Assembly (NCBI GenBank): GCA_044224515.1
Contig: JBGAKH010000002.1
Span: 62,001-126,000 of the forward strand
Length of the DNA stretch: 64,000 nt
Direction of reading: 5' to 3'
Source of the DNA: JBBATK01 sp044224515
Lineage (GTDB): Bacteria; Bacteroidota; Ignavibacteria; Kapaibacteriales; NICIL-2
The notes under the pieces: generated by a model
What the model was told of the DNA's origin: nothing
Seen by the model: only the letters and a program-made list of their open reading frames with translations
Database searches by the model: none
In this document: positions 1 through 9,956 of the stretch, one piece after another
Layout of the letters: the number at the start of each line of letters is the position of its first letter
How positions within the stretch are numbered: position 1 is the first letter of the stretch
Translations under genes and position numbers: made by a program

Positions 1-3000
1 AGGACCGAGCTTGCGACGCACCGTGATGCTTCGCCAATGGCCTTCGTCGCTATAACTCAGGTCTTCTCTTTGCAGCGGGAGAAACATTGTCTTGTTGAGA
101 CGCAGAGTGTAGATCAATGAATCCGGTGCGTAGTTGGCAGACAAACAATGCGCAGACTCCAGTCGTATGGGCAATGCAAAAGGCGTGGCCACACTGTCGT
201 TGACGACTGCTTCGCTTTGAGGCGCACTCAAAATTGCACTGCTGTTTGGCAAGCCCAGAGACTTTGTCACTGTTGTACTACATCCGCCCGGCAGTGCGAC
301 GTTCATACGGATGCTACGTAAGAAATTATTGGTTCCCCAGAGTACTCGCACGGTATCACCGGTTGCCGGACCAAGTATTGTGCCGGTAGACGCCGTCCAA
401 CTCTTCTGCACACCGCTTACAAGCGTCGAAACATAAATAGCGGTATCGAGGTTGCAGGGATTGAGATCGCCACTGATGTCGATACCTTTTCCATTGACGA
501 AGATGCTTATGAGCTCTGAGCCCAAACAACCACTTGCCGACCACTCGATAATCTGGAGTGTAGGATTGGAGCCATTTGGCCAGCTCACTGATATCGTCGG
601 CTCCGTGGCGCTGCCTTGCACGGTTCCACCGCTAACCACCCAGAGATAACGATGATTTGTCTGCGAAGGTACAGAGTAGCTGATGTACTGATCCGGACAC
701 ACGGCTTGTAGTCCGTTAATGTGCGGACGCGGTGATGGCTCATGTACCAGCTGAACGCTACGTTTCAATGTGTCTACACATCCACCGTTGTTCGCCTTCA
801 CCACAGCACGAAGCTGCGCATCGTTTTGTGTTGTATCCCACTCAACGGTTACAGATGATGAGCTATCTGAGCCGAGAATGCGACCATTTTGAACAAGCCA
901 CGTAACACGTGTGTCCCTAAGCTGTAGTTCGTATGCTTTGGTTGCATCGCTACACACAACACTGTCGCCGGCTATACGTAGTGAGCCGAGGCTCAGTTGG
1001 ACGTCGTAGTCTACGGTATCCGAGCAACCACTAACGGTGTTTGTTTCAACCAATCGCAGAGAATGCTGTCCACTGGTTGCCCAGGAGACGGTCACAGAGG
1101 AATCAGTTGGCTGTCCTTGAATCGCTCCGCCTTGCACCACCCAGTCGTATGAGAGGTTATCTCCACGATTGGCATGGTACTGAACAGCAAAGCTTGGACA
1201 TACCGATTGCGGTCCAAACACTGAAGCCACGACGGCTTTTTCAAGGAGCGATGAAAAGGGTACACAGCGAATCATGCCTGTTGTCGTACACACTAGTACT
1301 CGCGATGCGTCCATAACCATGTAGGATATGGAGTAGTTGTTGAGTCCGCAGTTTTTCTCAAACCACTGTTCACCACGATTGGTCGAGAGAAAAATGCCGT
1401 CTTCCGTTGCACAGATGACATTGTCAGCGAACGCGGCAAGAGCCGACACGTAACTACCACGGAGTCCATTCGATTTCTTCAGCCAATTCGTGCCTTTGTT
1501 TGTCGACGAGAATACTCCTTCGCTGGCAGTGGCAAGGAACAATACACCATTGGATTGCACCATCGTACCGATACGCGTATCAGTCAATCCACTGTTCACG
1601 GCCGTCCAACGACTTCCGTTGTCAGTGGAGCTAAATACTCCTCGCTGTTGCGTTGCAGCAAAGAGCGTTGATCCAATCAGTGCCAATGATTGTATCGTAT
1701 TGTCTTGCAAGCCAACAGTGGGAATCTTTGACCACTGTTGACCGCGATCAGCCGATCGATATAGACCATTTCCGCGAGTTCCGGCTATGAACTGTGAGGA
1801 CAATTCCGTCAAGGCTGTTATCTGAATCGCAGGCAAGCCGCTGCTTCGTTGATTCCAGGTCATTCCGTTGTCGGAGCTGAGATAGACACCGTTCGAAGAG
1901 CAGCCGACAATGTAGTCGGATCCGGATCGCATAGCACTCAGGATACCGGTAGTATACAAACCGTCAGAACTGAGGTTCCAGTTCGTGCCGTCATTGGTCG
2001 AAGCGAAGAGTCCACCGCCGTTCACTGCACAGTACGCTTTGGATCCGTCCAAAGCTGCGAAATAGCAATTGAGTTCAAAGGGTAAAGTTGAAAGGAGCGA
2101 CCAATTCGTGCCGTCCGTTGAGTGACGCAGCTTGCTCAAAGTGTAGCCCACCATAAGCTCCGGTCCTGCATCAAGAATACACACAGGAGTGATACCTGCA
2201 GCCGGATCGACGACATTCCATGTTAGACCGTTGTCGCTGCTGCGCAGCACACCGGCGCCATCGGAGCCTATATAGATATCACCGTGGGCGGCACGTACAA
2301 ACTCCACGGCGTGTAGCTTTAGGGGTGTTGAGCACTTGGTCCAATTGGCACCAAAATCTACCGAACGATAGAGGCCACTAAGAGTACCCGCAAAACACAC
2401 GCCGTTAACAATAGTCGCACAACTCACAACAAGATCACCGAGACCATTACTTCTGTTGACCCAGCTGGCGCCTCTGTCTGACGAGAAGAAGGTACCACCT
2501 CCGTAAGTACCAATCATGAGACGTCCGCCCTCACGAGCTATACACTGATGGTCCATACTGAGCACTGTGAGCTGGTAGTTGCGTGCAGTCCAGCTAGCTC
2601 CGCCATTGGTCGACATAAACACACCATTACGGTCGCTTCCGCACCAAAGGGTATCCCCGTCAGGATAGATGCACGTTAGAGTTGGAGGCAGGCCAAAGCC
2701 ACCGAAGTTCCAGCTTTGTCCGTTATCCGTTGAGGAATACAAGCCCGCATTCGTGGCTGCGAACACGCTGTTTTTGTAGGTGGCCAACTCGAAGACATAC
2801 ACTCCGTTGAGTTCATTTTGGTATGTCTGCCAGCTCTGTCCTTGATCACTAGAAACGACGACTCCGTAGCTAATGGTTGCTGCGAAGACGTAGGATCCCG
2901 AGCGCGCCAAGCCGGTGATTACCCCCCCGCCCAATCCATTATTGCAGTCTTGCCATTGAGCCTGCAGGCACACTGAACATAAAAGAGGGAGGATGAGAAG

Positions 3001-3027
3001 AGCAACTAAAGTCAGTATACGACTCAT
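1..3027 (-). CDS. Secreted beta-propeller (YCF48/BNR-like) protein with PKD-like domains, C-terminus outside window
   Basis: I read this frame without a stop from the ATG at 3027 to the window edge (1009 codons), so the C-terminus is missing. Residues 1-23 form a signal peptide (MSRILTLVALLILPLLCSVC then LQA). To about residue 590 there are some ten or more repeats built around S(S/T)(D/N)xGxxW, the Asp-box signature of YCF48/BNR-type beta-propellers. After that come PKD/Ig-like modules containing paired cysteines, WxxxxG and VxWxxxG strands. Proteins of this plan in the FCB group usually end in a T9SS sorting domain, which would lie beyond base 1. It sits head-to-tail with a similar propeller gene 92 bases upstream, suggesting duplication and perhaps co-transcription. 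Its function as a cell-surface or secreted protein is inferred; no enzymatic motif is visible. Confidence 0.85.
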   Translation of the reverse strand, partial: MSRILTLVALLILPLLCSVCLQAQWQDCNNGLGGGVITGLARSGSYVFAATISYGVVVSSDQGQSWQTYQNELNGVYVFELATYKNSVFAATNAGLYSSTDNGQSWNFGGFGLPPTLTCIYPDGDTLWCGSDRNGVFMSTNGGASWTARNYQLTVLSMDHQCIAREGGRLMIGTYGGGTFFSSDRGASWVNRSNGLGDLVVSCATIVNGVCFAGTLSGLYRSVDFGANWTKCSTPLKLHAVEFVRAAHGDIYIGSDGAGVLRSSDNGLTWNVVDPAAGITPVCILDAGPELMVGYTLSKLRHSTDGTNWSLLSTLPFELNCYFAALDGSKAYCAVNGGGLFASTNDGTNWNLSSDGLYTTGILSAMRSGSDYIVGCSSNGVYLSSDNGMTWNQRSSGLPAIQITALTELSSQFIAGTRGNGLYRSADRGQQWSKIPTVGLQDNTIQSLALIGSTLFAATQQRGVFSSTDNGSRWTAVNSGLTDTRIGTMVQSNGVLFLATASEGVFSSTNKGTNWLKKSNGLRGSYVSALAAFADNVICATEDGIFLSTNRGEQWFEKNCGLNNYSISYMVMDASRVLVCTTTGMIRCVPFSSLLEKAVVASVFGPQSVCPSFAVQYHANRGDNLSYDWVVQGGAIQGQPTDSSVTVSWATSGQHSLRLVETNTVSGCSDTVDYDVQLSLGSLRIAGDSVVCSDATKAYELQLRDTRVTWLVQNGRILGSDSSSSVTVEWDTTQNDAQLRAVVKANNGGCVDTLKRSVQLVHEPSPRPHINGLQAVCPDQYISYSVPSQTNHRYLWVVSGGTVQGSATEPTISVSWPNGSNPTLQIIEWSASGCLGSELISIFVNGKGIDISGDLNPCNLDTAIYVSTLVSGVQKSWTASTGTILGPATGDTVRVLWGTNNFLRSIRMNVALPGGCSTTVTKSLGLPNSSAILSAPQSEAVVNDSVATPFALPIRLESAHCLSANYAPDSLIYTLRLNKTMFLPLQREDLSYSDEGHWRSITVRRKLGP

Positions 3028-3119
3028 TCTTCGCCCCCCGGCGTATCTCTCCGAGCCGTCCATTCGGACATCGCTGAAGACACTCGTGGTGGTTCCCGGC
3101 TTTAGGCTCATGATGCCGA

Positions 3120-5219
3120 TTAGTGATGAACAATGAAAAGTCGCGTGCGCACAGTATTGTCGCTACGAACACTCAGTACATATGGTCCGTTAGGCCACTG
3201 TGCTGTGGAAACGAGCACTGATTTCGTATCGCTATGGATCTGCACACTATAGAGCTCTTGGCCAAGCATATTGGATATTTCGAGTGAAGTTGCGCTGCCC
3301 GAAGGGCGCGCATAGTCAAGAAGTTCTACATGGAGTTGAGCATCGACAGGATTCGGAGCACAGAGCAGGTCGACGGTACGGAGACCATTATCCGCTTGAT
3401 CAACTCCGGAGACTGAGGAAAGAGGCATTCGATAGACACCGCCACCCAATACCCCGCAGAAAAGGTAGTCGTCATGAACGGCGAGACACATAATACGCTC
3501 AATGTCGAGATTGTGCCGAATGTCAATCCAGGTATGTCCTCCGTCTGAAGACGCAAAAGCCAGGTTATCGGCGAAACGATTGAATTCTCGGGAGAGAATG
3601 GATCCGCCGCTAACAAAGAGCATGGTATCGCGAATGACGATAGAGTTTACATCGAGCAGCGAAGTAGACAACAAGGTAAAACTGCGTCCGGTATCGACTG
3701 AGCTGTAGAGTCCACGTGAAGTTCCAAGGTACAAGGTGTCACTCTTGAAGCACAAGACATTAACCGACATGTCCAGAAAGGTTGAAGAGTCACTTTTCCA
3801 AGTAGTACCGTAGTCATTTGAGTAATGCAAGTACGCTGCTTGAACCGGCGCAAACGCCGCATCACTTCCGCAGAAGAGATCAATTTCGTGAATGCCAACG
3901 GCGGTTACGTTTTCATGGCTAAAGCCGATGCTCACCCAGCTCTGTGCGGTGTCGTTCGAGCCGTACAATCCATCACCGGTTGCCGCAAACAAATTACCGT
4001 TGAGACTACGAACGCAATGAACATAGCTGTTTTCCAGACTTCGTGCAGACCAATTGCGGCCGTTGTTTTTCGAAACGAAGAGTCCGTTTGCTGTGCCAAC
4101 AACAACCGTAGAGTCGAAACAGACCACGGAATTACAGTAACTATTCTGTAAACCGTTTGATACGTCGAACCATTGAGCTCCGTTATCGTTGCTGCTATAA
4201 AGTCCTTCTCCATAACACGCAGCATAGATGTATTGCGAACCCACGGCTATATCACGAACGGATTTAATGGTTAGTCCTTGATTACGAGGCTGCCAGTGTG
4301 CTCCGTTATCCGAAGACGCAAAGACACCGCCTCCCAGACAACCAATAAATACTTCAGAGTCACGAAAGATGATATCGCTCACTGCCCGATAGCGCAGACT
4401 TTGACTACACTTCTGCCAGCTTGAGTTTTGCGCTGCAAAAACATAACAGCCATCATAGGTTCCACAGTAGAGATCTGTGCCGTTGCTTTTTAAGCAATTC
4501 ACCCTTAAACTGTTGGGTCCCAAACCTTGGTTGACAGAAACCCAACTGTTGTTCGTCGTGTCGAGGCGATAGATGTGTCCCTTCTCGGATCCCGCATATA
4601 CCTCGCCCTTGTGTACACACAAAGAGCTGACTGCGCTGTCACCGCTCTCAAATCCACTCGATGTCGTGGACCAATTACGTCCATTGTCATATGAGACATA
4701 GCACCCGAACTCACTTCCAACGTAGACAACGCTATCTCGAAAACTCAGCGCATTGATTCTTCCTGCATCAACATCAAGTGGAAACCAAGTTGCACCACTA
4801 TCGGCGGATAGCTTTAGTCCTTCCAAGGTTGAGGCATACACATACTGAGCATGGATACCAAGGACGCCGTCGCATGGAGCTTCCAACTGTTGTTGCCACG
4901 TGAGACCACGATTGGTAGATACAAACACTCCAAATCGATGCAGCACGTAGAGTTTGCCATGTGCCGACTGCATATCGAACATCCAGGATGAGTTCAAAGA
5001 CGAAGCGTTGCGATCACTCCAGCTTTGTCCCCCATCGCTCGAAGCATAAACACCGCCGTACAAATGAAGAGCAAAGAGATCACGGTCTACCATTGCCAAG
5101 CGCTGAATGCTTCCTCCGGACAAACCGCTGTTTGCAGCAGTCCACTGCGCTCGAAGTCCGCTTCCGCTGAACAGAACTAACAGGACTATACCAATATGAA
5201 CATTGCGGAGAAAAAACAT
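3120..5219 (-). CDS. Secreted YCF48/BNR-repeat beta-propeller protein with T9SS sorting domain
   Basis: A 699-residue protein starting at ATG 5219 with a signal peptide (about residues 1-25, ending GLRAQ). The body, roughly residues 26-610, consists of repeated blades with Asp-box motifs such as SSDGGQSW, SADSGATW, SSDNGAHW and SKNNGRNW, separated by short hydrophobic strands. The last 75 residues look like a T9SS type A sorting domain: APNPVDAQL, then LEISNMLGQELYSVQI, then WPNGPYVLSVRSDN and a short basic-aromatic end. It is expected to be exported across the outer membrane and anchored or released. Domain content matches the gene just downstream (1-3027). Ligand and role are unknown. I see no catalytic motif; the bacterial sialidase fold shares the Asp-boxes, but the Arg triad cannot be assigned. 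Confidence 0.9.
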   Translation of the reverse strand: MFFLRNVHIGIVLLVLFSGSGLRAQWTAANSGLSGGSIQRLAMVDRDLFALHLYGGVYASSDGGQSWSDRNASSLNSSWMFDMQSAHGKLYVLHRFGVFVSTNRGLTWQQQLEAPCDGVLGIHAQYVYASTLEGLKLSADSGATWFPLDVDAGRINALSFRDSVVYVGSEFGCYVSYDNGRNWSTTSSGFESGDSAVSSLCVHKGEVYAGSEKGHIYRLDTTNNSWVSVNQGLGPNSLRVNCLKSNGTDLYCGTYDGCYVFAAQNSSWQKCSQSLRYRAVSDIIFRDSEVFIGCLGGGVFASSDNGAHWQPRNQGLTIKSVRDIAVGSQYIYAACYGEGLYSSNDNGAQWFDVSNGLQNSYCNSVVCFDSTVVVGTANGLFVSKNNGRNWSARSLENSYVHCVRSLNGNLFAATGDGLYGSNDTAQSWVSIGFSHENVTAVGIHEIDLFCGSDAAFAPVQAAYLHYSNDYGTTWKSDSSTFLDMSVNVLCFKSDTLYLGTSRGLYSSVDTGRSFTLLSTSLLDVNSIVIRDTMLFVSGGSILSREFNRFADNLAFASSDGGHTWIDIRHNLDIERIMCLAVHDDYLFCGVLGGGVYRMPLSSVSGVDQADNGLRTVDLLCAPNPVDAQLHVELLDYARPSGSATSLEISNMLGQELYSVQIHSDTKSVLVSTAQWPNGPYVLSVRSDNTVRTRLFIVHH

Positions 5220-5379
5220 GGGTGCAGCATCTGGGTGGCGAACACACTCTCACTAAACCCACTATTGGGGTTGAAGTTCAGTCAATTTAGCACTTAGGAC
5301 GGCACGTCCCGTGAAGGCAGAGCGCAGAGAGCGGGATTCAGGCAATTTTAACAGTATCGGACTTGCTGATCTTCTTCAC

Positions 5380-7347
5380 TTAGGTGTTTGAGAGGAGATA
5401 GTAGGTTCTCATAAGTCCTTTACCTTTCACCTCAACTTCTCCGCGTTCTTCAAAGCTAAAGCTTTCATCGCGGTTTTGGAGATGGTGGGCAAAGTCAGCC
5501 GAGCAGTGAATACGGCCGGGCTCTCCAGTGGATTGCATCCGAGAGGCAAGGTTGACGGCGTCCGAATACACGTCATAGACAAAACGTTCTTCTCCTATGA
5601 TACCGGCAAAGGCTGCACCGCAATGCAATCCGATACGTAAATGTAGGAGCATATCATGAGGGATGTACTTGCGGATGTCTTCGGGTAACACCGTGTTACG
5701 CATCATCTCTTGAGCAACTCGCGCTAGACGTTCAGCGTGATCGGCACAGACTTCCGGTGCACCGGCAACCGCCAAATAACCATCGCCCATTGTTTTGATC
5801 TTCTCGCAGTCATGCGCTCGTACGATCCGGTCGAACTCGGCAAAGACATAGTTCAGCAATGCAAGTACCGCTTTGGCCGGCATGCGAGACGCAATAGAAG
5901 TAAAACCAACTAAGTCAGCAAAGAGAATCGAAATGTGCGGGAAATAGTCGGCAATACGCTCACCTTTCATCAACCGGTCGGCAATCGATGCAGGAAGTAC
6001 GGCATGAAGAAGTCGCGTTTGTTCGCCTGCTCGTGCTTCAGCCACAGCTGCCTTTCGTGCAACCTCTGCCTCGTGTTTGTACCTCTCCCCTATGATTCGC
6101 GACTCATCTTGCTTGATCTGCTCTTTCAACTCAAGGTGTTTGGAAAGATGATCATAAGCGATGCTGATTTCCTCTCGCTCGTAATATGCTTGAGAAAGCA
6201 ACTTATGCAAGTGAGCTAGTTTGGGAATGTTCTGGAATTCTTCGAACAACCGTATCGCTTGAAGAAGATACTCTATGCCTTTCGCGACATCATGGTTTGG
6301 GTTATCAGCTTCGACGAAAATTTCACCAAGTACTAGATTTGAATTCGCTTCAGTATACTTGATCCCTTTCTCCCGTGCATACTGGAGTAGACGCAAACAC
6401 TCATCCAGCGCGAGAACGTAGTTTCCTTTTTTCTGGTGGACAATAATCCTATTGCCTCTGCAACTAGCAACATTTTCGTACTCTTCATCTTGCTCGAACG
6501 TCGCCATTGCTTTGTTCAGTTCTTCTGTAGCTTCATCTAACTTGTTTAAATCCAAGTATACAATGCCCAATCTCTGTCGTACGTGAGCTCCTAAGGAGTG
6601 TAGACCATTCTCGTCGCACATCTTTAGAACGCCTTGCAAGAGTTCTGCTGACTGCTGGTAATCGTCTAGACTCGACAAGAGGGATGCAAAATGATAATCT
6701 GCGTTTGCAATTTCTTTTATGACACCTGACTGGAATGCAACTTGCTGCTGCATTTTGACGTAGCTAAGCGCCTCATTGTATCTACCCCGTTGACTGCAGG
6801 CAAGAGATCTGTTGTAATACAACTTCAACTGGATTTTTAAGGGTGTTGAACTGTCAATAAGTTCAACACATTTCTGTGTGCTCTTATCCAGATCTTCGGA
6901 ATCCAGTTGATAAAAGCTAACGATTGATCGCGCATGCCAGTATCGAAGCCACTCCTGCCTGTACTCTTCTGGGGATAGCAAACACTCTGCTCGACAAAGC
7001 TGTTCATGCGCTTGAGTATAGTCTTGTTTGGAATAGGACACCACAGCTCCTGCCAATGCTACTTCAAATTGTTGAAGCTCATCGAGCAGCTCTCCACACT
7101 TTTGTTCAAGTGTTTGAAGACATCTCGTAGCGCTTTCGTATTCAAACGAATCAATTCTCAGATTCGCGTACACAATGAGCATCCACCTAAAATCTTGATC
7201 TGACAATGTCTCGAGCGTAACCGACTCAAGATCAAACGATTCCACAGCTTTTGAAAGGAGAACAGCATCTTCACTGTCGGTCGCAAGGCTAACGGTGTTC
7301 AGAAGTTGGCGAAGTCTCGCGAGTGCATCACGAATATCCTGTGTCAT
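5380..7347 (-). CDS. TPR-repeat class III adenylate cyclase
   Basis: A 655-residue protein from ATG 7347. Residues about 60-430 are helical TPR repeats (for example SYVKMQQQVAFQSG and LYYNRSLACSQRGRYNEAL), followed by a coiled linker rich in E, K and A. The C-terminal class III cyclase domain spans about residues 470-650. The first metal aspartate is in ISILFADLVGFTSIA and the second in KTMGDGYLAVAG. The lysine of KTMGD and the aspartate of YDVYSDAVNLASRM are the pair that selects adenine, and N and R of NLASRM are the transition-state residues, so all catalytic positions appear intact. No membrane segment or signal peptide is seen, so it should be cytoplasmic and make cAMP, with TPRs probably sensing a partner protein. 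It is transcribed alone, with 160 bases to the next gene. Confidence 0.9.
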   Translation of the reverse strand: MTQDIRDALARLRQLLNTVSLATDSEDAVLLSKAVESFDLESVTLETLSDQDFRWMLIVYANLRIDSFEYESATRCLQTLEQKCGELLDELQQFEVALAGAVVSYSKQDYTQAHEQLCRAECLLSPEEYRQEWLRYWHARSIVSFYQLDSEDLDKSTQKCVELIDSSTPLKIQLKLYYNRSLACSQRGRYNEALSYVKMQQQVAFQSGVIKEIANADYHFASLLSSLDDYQQSAELLQGVLKMCDENGLHSLGAHVRQRLGIVYLDLNKLDEATEELNKAMATFEQDEEYENVASCRGNRIIVHQKKGNYVLALDECLRLLQYAREKGIKYTEANSNLVLGEIFVEADNPNHDVAKGIEYLLQAIRLFEEFQNIPKLAHLHKLLSQAYYEREEISIAYDHLSKHLELKEQIKQDESRIIGERYKHEAEVARKAAVAEARAGEQTRLLHAVLPASIADRLMKGERIADYFPHISILFADLVGFTSIASRMPAKAVLALLNYVFAEFDRIVRAHDCEKIKTMGDGYLAVAGAPEVCADHAERLARVAQEMMRNTVLPEDIRKYIPHDMLLHLRIGLHCGAAFAGIIGEERFVYDVYSDAVNLASRMQSTGEPGRIHCSADFAHHLQNRDESFSFEERGEVEVKGKGLMRTYYLLSNT

Positions 7348-7831
7348 GGCATTACCTTATTGTAGCTTCTCATTGTTCTGCTAGCATTTGCTCCTCACTC
7401 TACACGCTCTCTTACGCATAAGCACTCGTCCGCGTCTTGAAGAAGATGGATGAGCTATTGATTCGATGTCACAGTAGTGAAGGACCAGTGTGTCGGAATG
7501 GACACTCGAATACAGTCTGCGCCATTATAACAAACGATGAGCGAGAACCGCACACCCCAGTCCTTTCCTAGCATGGTCAAGCTTCAGAATCTGCTCAGTT
7601 CACAGTTTCGTCGCAGATATAAAGAGTTCATTCAGATCCACTAGATTCTCTCTCTCTTTGAAACGTCTATAGTAACAAGACCTTTCATCAAACGCAGTCT
7701 CAGTTTGAACCATCGCAGGCTCACAGCTCACTAGGAATGCTCCTGCGGAAGTCGGAAGTCCGTGCGACCGCTCGTCAAGTTGTATGTGTTCGTACAAGCG
7801 TGACGAACACAAACCATATGGACAGTTCCTC
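7348..7831. other. Intergenic stretch without a convincing gene
   Basis: These 484 bases lie between the cyclase start and the stop of the upstream TPR gene. They should contain the cyclase promoter on the minus strand. A 70-codon minus-strand frame (7600-7812) has no recognisable features or ribosome binding site, and I do not call it. I see no strong hairpin or repeat. Confidence 0.5.
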
Positions 7832-8821
7832 TCATCGAAACATCACTTTGGATCCTTGAAAAAAGGATTTCCATTTCGGGATGAGCTTTGCGGGCAATGT
7901 GCCATCCTTAACAGCGCGGAAGCACATGTAAAGATTGTCTTTGCCTTGTCTCAAAAGCCACATCTGAGATTCCGGTTCGCCTGCATAGCCATGTGCGGAC
8001 GACTCGATGCTGAAAATCAGCCAGGGATAAACGTCGCTGTTATTGGTATCATATACTTTCAGTATTGCATCAGGTGCTTGTGACTTAGCTGTTTGAAAGA
8101 GTATCTGCATCGTCGAATCGAGATTCGTTTTGTGCATTCCATTTAGGGTCATCATGTGCCCAAGCTCTGTCCAATTTTCAAGACTTTCCGAAGCCGGGAT
8201 GAGCTCAAGCAAACTCATCTCGTCATTACTTTGTTGTGCGCCGATTTTCCAGTTTTCCTCTTCGGGCCAATACAACATGAGTGATTCACCCTTCGGTTGC
8301 TCACTACCACAATATTGTTCTAGATAGCGCGGTGCTTGTTTGTCGCCCAATGCTAGGGCTTTGCGGAACTCTTCACAGGCTTTGAGTTTGGCACCTTTGA
8401 CGGCATAGAGTTGTCCACGAGTAATCAAAGCATAGGTATTCACGCTATCCAACTCGAGGGCGCGATTAACCTCGGTCAATGCCTCCGTAAATCGGCGGGT
8501 ACGAGCATAGATCTCTGCTCGACCGATGTATGCCGGGGCGTAATTCGGCTGGTTGGAAATCAAGGAGTTTAAACAGGCCATGCTCGAATCATCTTGTCCC
8601 ATGCTACCAAAACACATCGCCTTATAGTACCAGGCATCGGTGTTCTTCGGATCGAGCTCAATCGCCCTTGTAAAATCTCTCAAGGCTGAAAAGAAATCCT
8701 CCTCTTGAGCTTTTGTTATCCCGGCTTTGACAAAGGCCTCGCTGTCTTGGGTCTTCTGGGCAAGAAGAGATGGAGTGCCAAGCGATAGTCCCAGAACAAT
8801 GCATGACAAACGCAGTAGCAT
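7832..8821 (-). CDS. Secreted/periplasmic TPR protein
   Basis: I choose the ATG at 8821 because it gives a proper signal peptide (MLLRLSCIVLGLSLGTPSLL then AQ). An in-frame start at 8884 would add a poorly hydrophobic 21-residue leader. The mature protein of about 310 residues begins with three or four TPR units: ALRDFTRAIELDPKNTDAWY, YAPAYIGRAEIYARTRRFTE and ALTEVNRALELDSVNTYALI. A C-terminal domain of about 150 residues follows (WPEEENWKIGAQQSNDE onwards) that I do not recognise. It resembles small domains found on other exported FCB TPR proteins. Function is unknown; such proteins usually mediate protein-protein contacts in the periplasm. Confidence 0.8.
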   Translation of the reverse strand: MLLRLSCIVLGLSLGTPSLLAQKTQDSEAFVKAGITKAQEEDFFSALRDFTRAIELDPKNTDAWYYKAMCFGSMGQDDSSMACLNSLISNQPNYAPAYIGRAEIYARTRRFTEALTEVNRALELDSVNTYALITRGQLYAVKGAKLKACEEFRKALALGDKQAPRYLEQYCGSEQPKGESLMLYWPEEENWKIGAQQSNDEMSLLELIPASESLENWTELGHMMTLNGMHKTNLDSTMQILFQTAKSQAPDAILKVYDTNNSDVYPWLIFSIESSAHGYAGEPESQMWLLRQGKDNLYMCFRAVKDGTLPAKLIPKWKSFFQGSKVMFR

Positions 8822-9074
8822 GAACAGCTTGAGGAAAAATCCGGCAACTAGATAGTATTTCGAATCTGAAGTGCCTTGCATCATGGTATCGATAGAGCAA
8901 CGTAGTCCGCACGAAGTATTTCAACAAACATAGCGCTCTAGCATTCAATGATCGAAAGAGTGATCGGAAGCTGTTTGTGTTGAGTGTGCAGTCTTAACAA
9001 CTGTTGACGAAAAATCCGCGAGAGATCCACCTAGGTTTCATCTACGATCCACAACACATAAACCTGAGAAAGAA

Positions 9075-9602
9075 CTAGTGCGGCAATGTCCAAAACGCCA
9101 CTTCTTCCTCGTAGTCTTTGTCGCCGATGCGTTCCAATAGCGTATGACTGAACTGAGCGCCGTGTTTATAGTAGAAAGATTTGTAGGGATTCGAGCTTAA
9201 AACGCGAACGCAGAGACTCTTCCACTGTTGTTGCCGTGCAAAGAGTATAAAGTCGCGAAGTAGCTCTGTCCCTATACCCTTAGCTTGCAAGCTCGGATCG
9301 CAATACAAGGCATACACTTCCGCATCAAAGCCACTGATACGCGAGAGTCCCCCGCTTATATAGGCTGCCAAACGTCCTTTGTGCTCCTCTGCTCCTAAGG
9401 CTGCTACAAGAATACATTGATTCTGCTTTGCCTGGCCAATCACCGTAAACCAGAACTCACGACGTTTCTCCTCCGATAAAGAATCAAGCATGCGCTGCTC
9501 AATCAATCCACGATAGGTTTGTTTCCACGTGTGCACGTTGATCCGCGCAATCTCGTTCGCGTCGAAGATGGTTGCATTTCGAATGTGATACTCTTTGCTC
9601 AT
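9075..9602 (-). CDS. GNAT-family N-acetyltransferase
   Basis: A 175-residue protein starting at ATG 9602 (a TTG four codons earlier is less likely). It reads as one GNAT domain. The N-terminal strand is YHIRNATIFDANEIARINVH, followed by the typical W(K/R)QTYRGL segment found in many RimI-like acetyltransferases. Motif A is VYALYCDPSLQAKGIGTELL, in which the QAKGIGT loop binds the pyrophosphate of acetyl-CoA. Motif B is SLCVRVLSSNPYKSFYYKHG. The substrate cannot be told from sequence; closest general types are small-molecule or protein N-acetyltransferases. It stands alone behind a block of 11-bp repeats (9643-9722) that lies in its likely promoter region. Confidence 0.85.
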   Translation of the reverse strand: MSKEYHIRNATIFDANEIARINVHTWKQTYRGLIEQRMLDSLSEEKRREFWFTVIGQAKQNQCILVAALGAEEHKGRLAAYISGGLSRISGFDAEVYALYCDPSLQAKGIGTELLRDFILFARQQQWKSLCVRVLSSNPYKSFYYKHGAQFSHTLLERIGDKDYEEEVAFWTLPH

Positions 9603-9642
9603 GCAGATACTCAACTCAAACTCAGCGACAACTCAGAACGGA

Positions 9643-9722
9643 CTTGTGATATGCTTGGGGTCCGGTCTTGAGATTGGACTTGTGATTGGCTAGTGACTGG
9701 CTTGTGATTGGATTGTGATTGA
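9643..9722. repeat. Tandem 11-bp repeat CTTGTGATTGG
   Basis: Five adjacent units run from 9667 to 9722: CTTGAGATTGG, CTTGTGATTGG, CTAGTGACTGG, CTTGTGATTGG and ATTGTGATTGA, the first followed by one extra base. A further copy (CTTGTGATATG) sits at 9643-9653. The unit is close to one helical turn, and the block begins 41 bases upstream of the acetyltransferase start. Confidence 0.8.
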
Positions 9723-9956
9723 TTTTGGCTCAGATTCTGTTCTATAAACCATAGTCCTCAAGCGCCACTGTCTTTGTACTACTGTATGGATACAGCCTTC
9801 ACGCACAGCGGTCACGAGTCGGTATAGACCGACAGCGCAAAAATAGTCCTTAGTGTACCGACGACCTATTCTTAGTGTTTTCGAGCCGTTTTCCAACAAT
9901 TCTGCCGCAAAAATTGGAGAGCTCGTGAAGTGCGAAGGACTCTGTGGACTTCAGTT

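Noticed and set aside
7600..7812. 70-codon minus-strand frame
   Set aside because: No recognisable feature, no ribosome binding site, and it lies in a promoter region.
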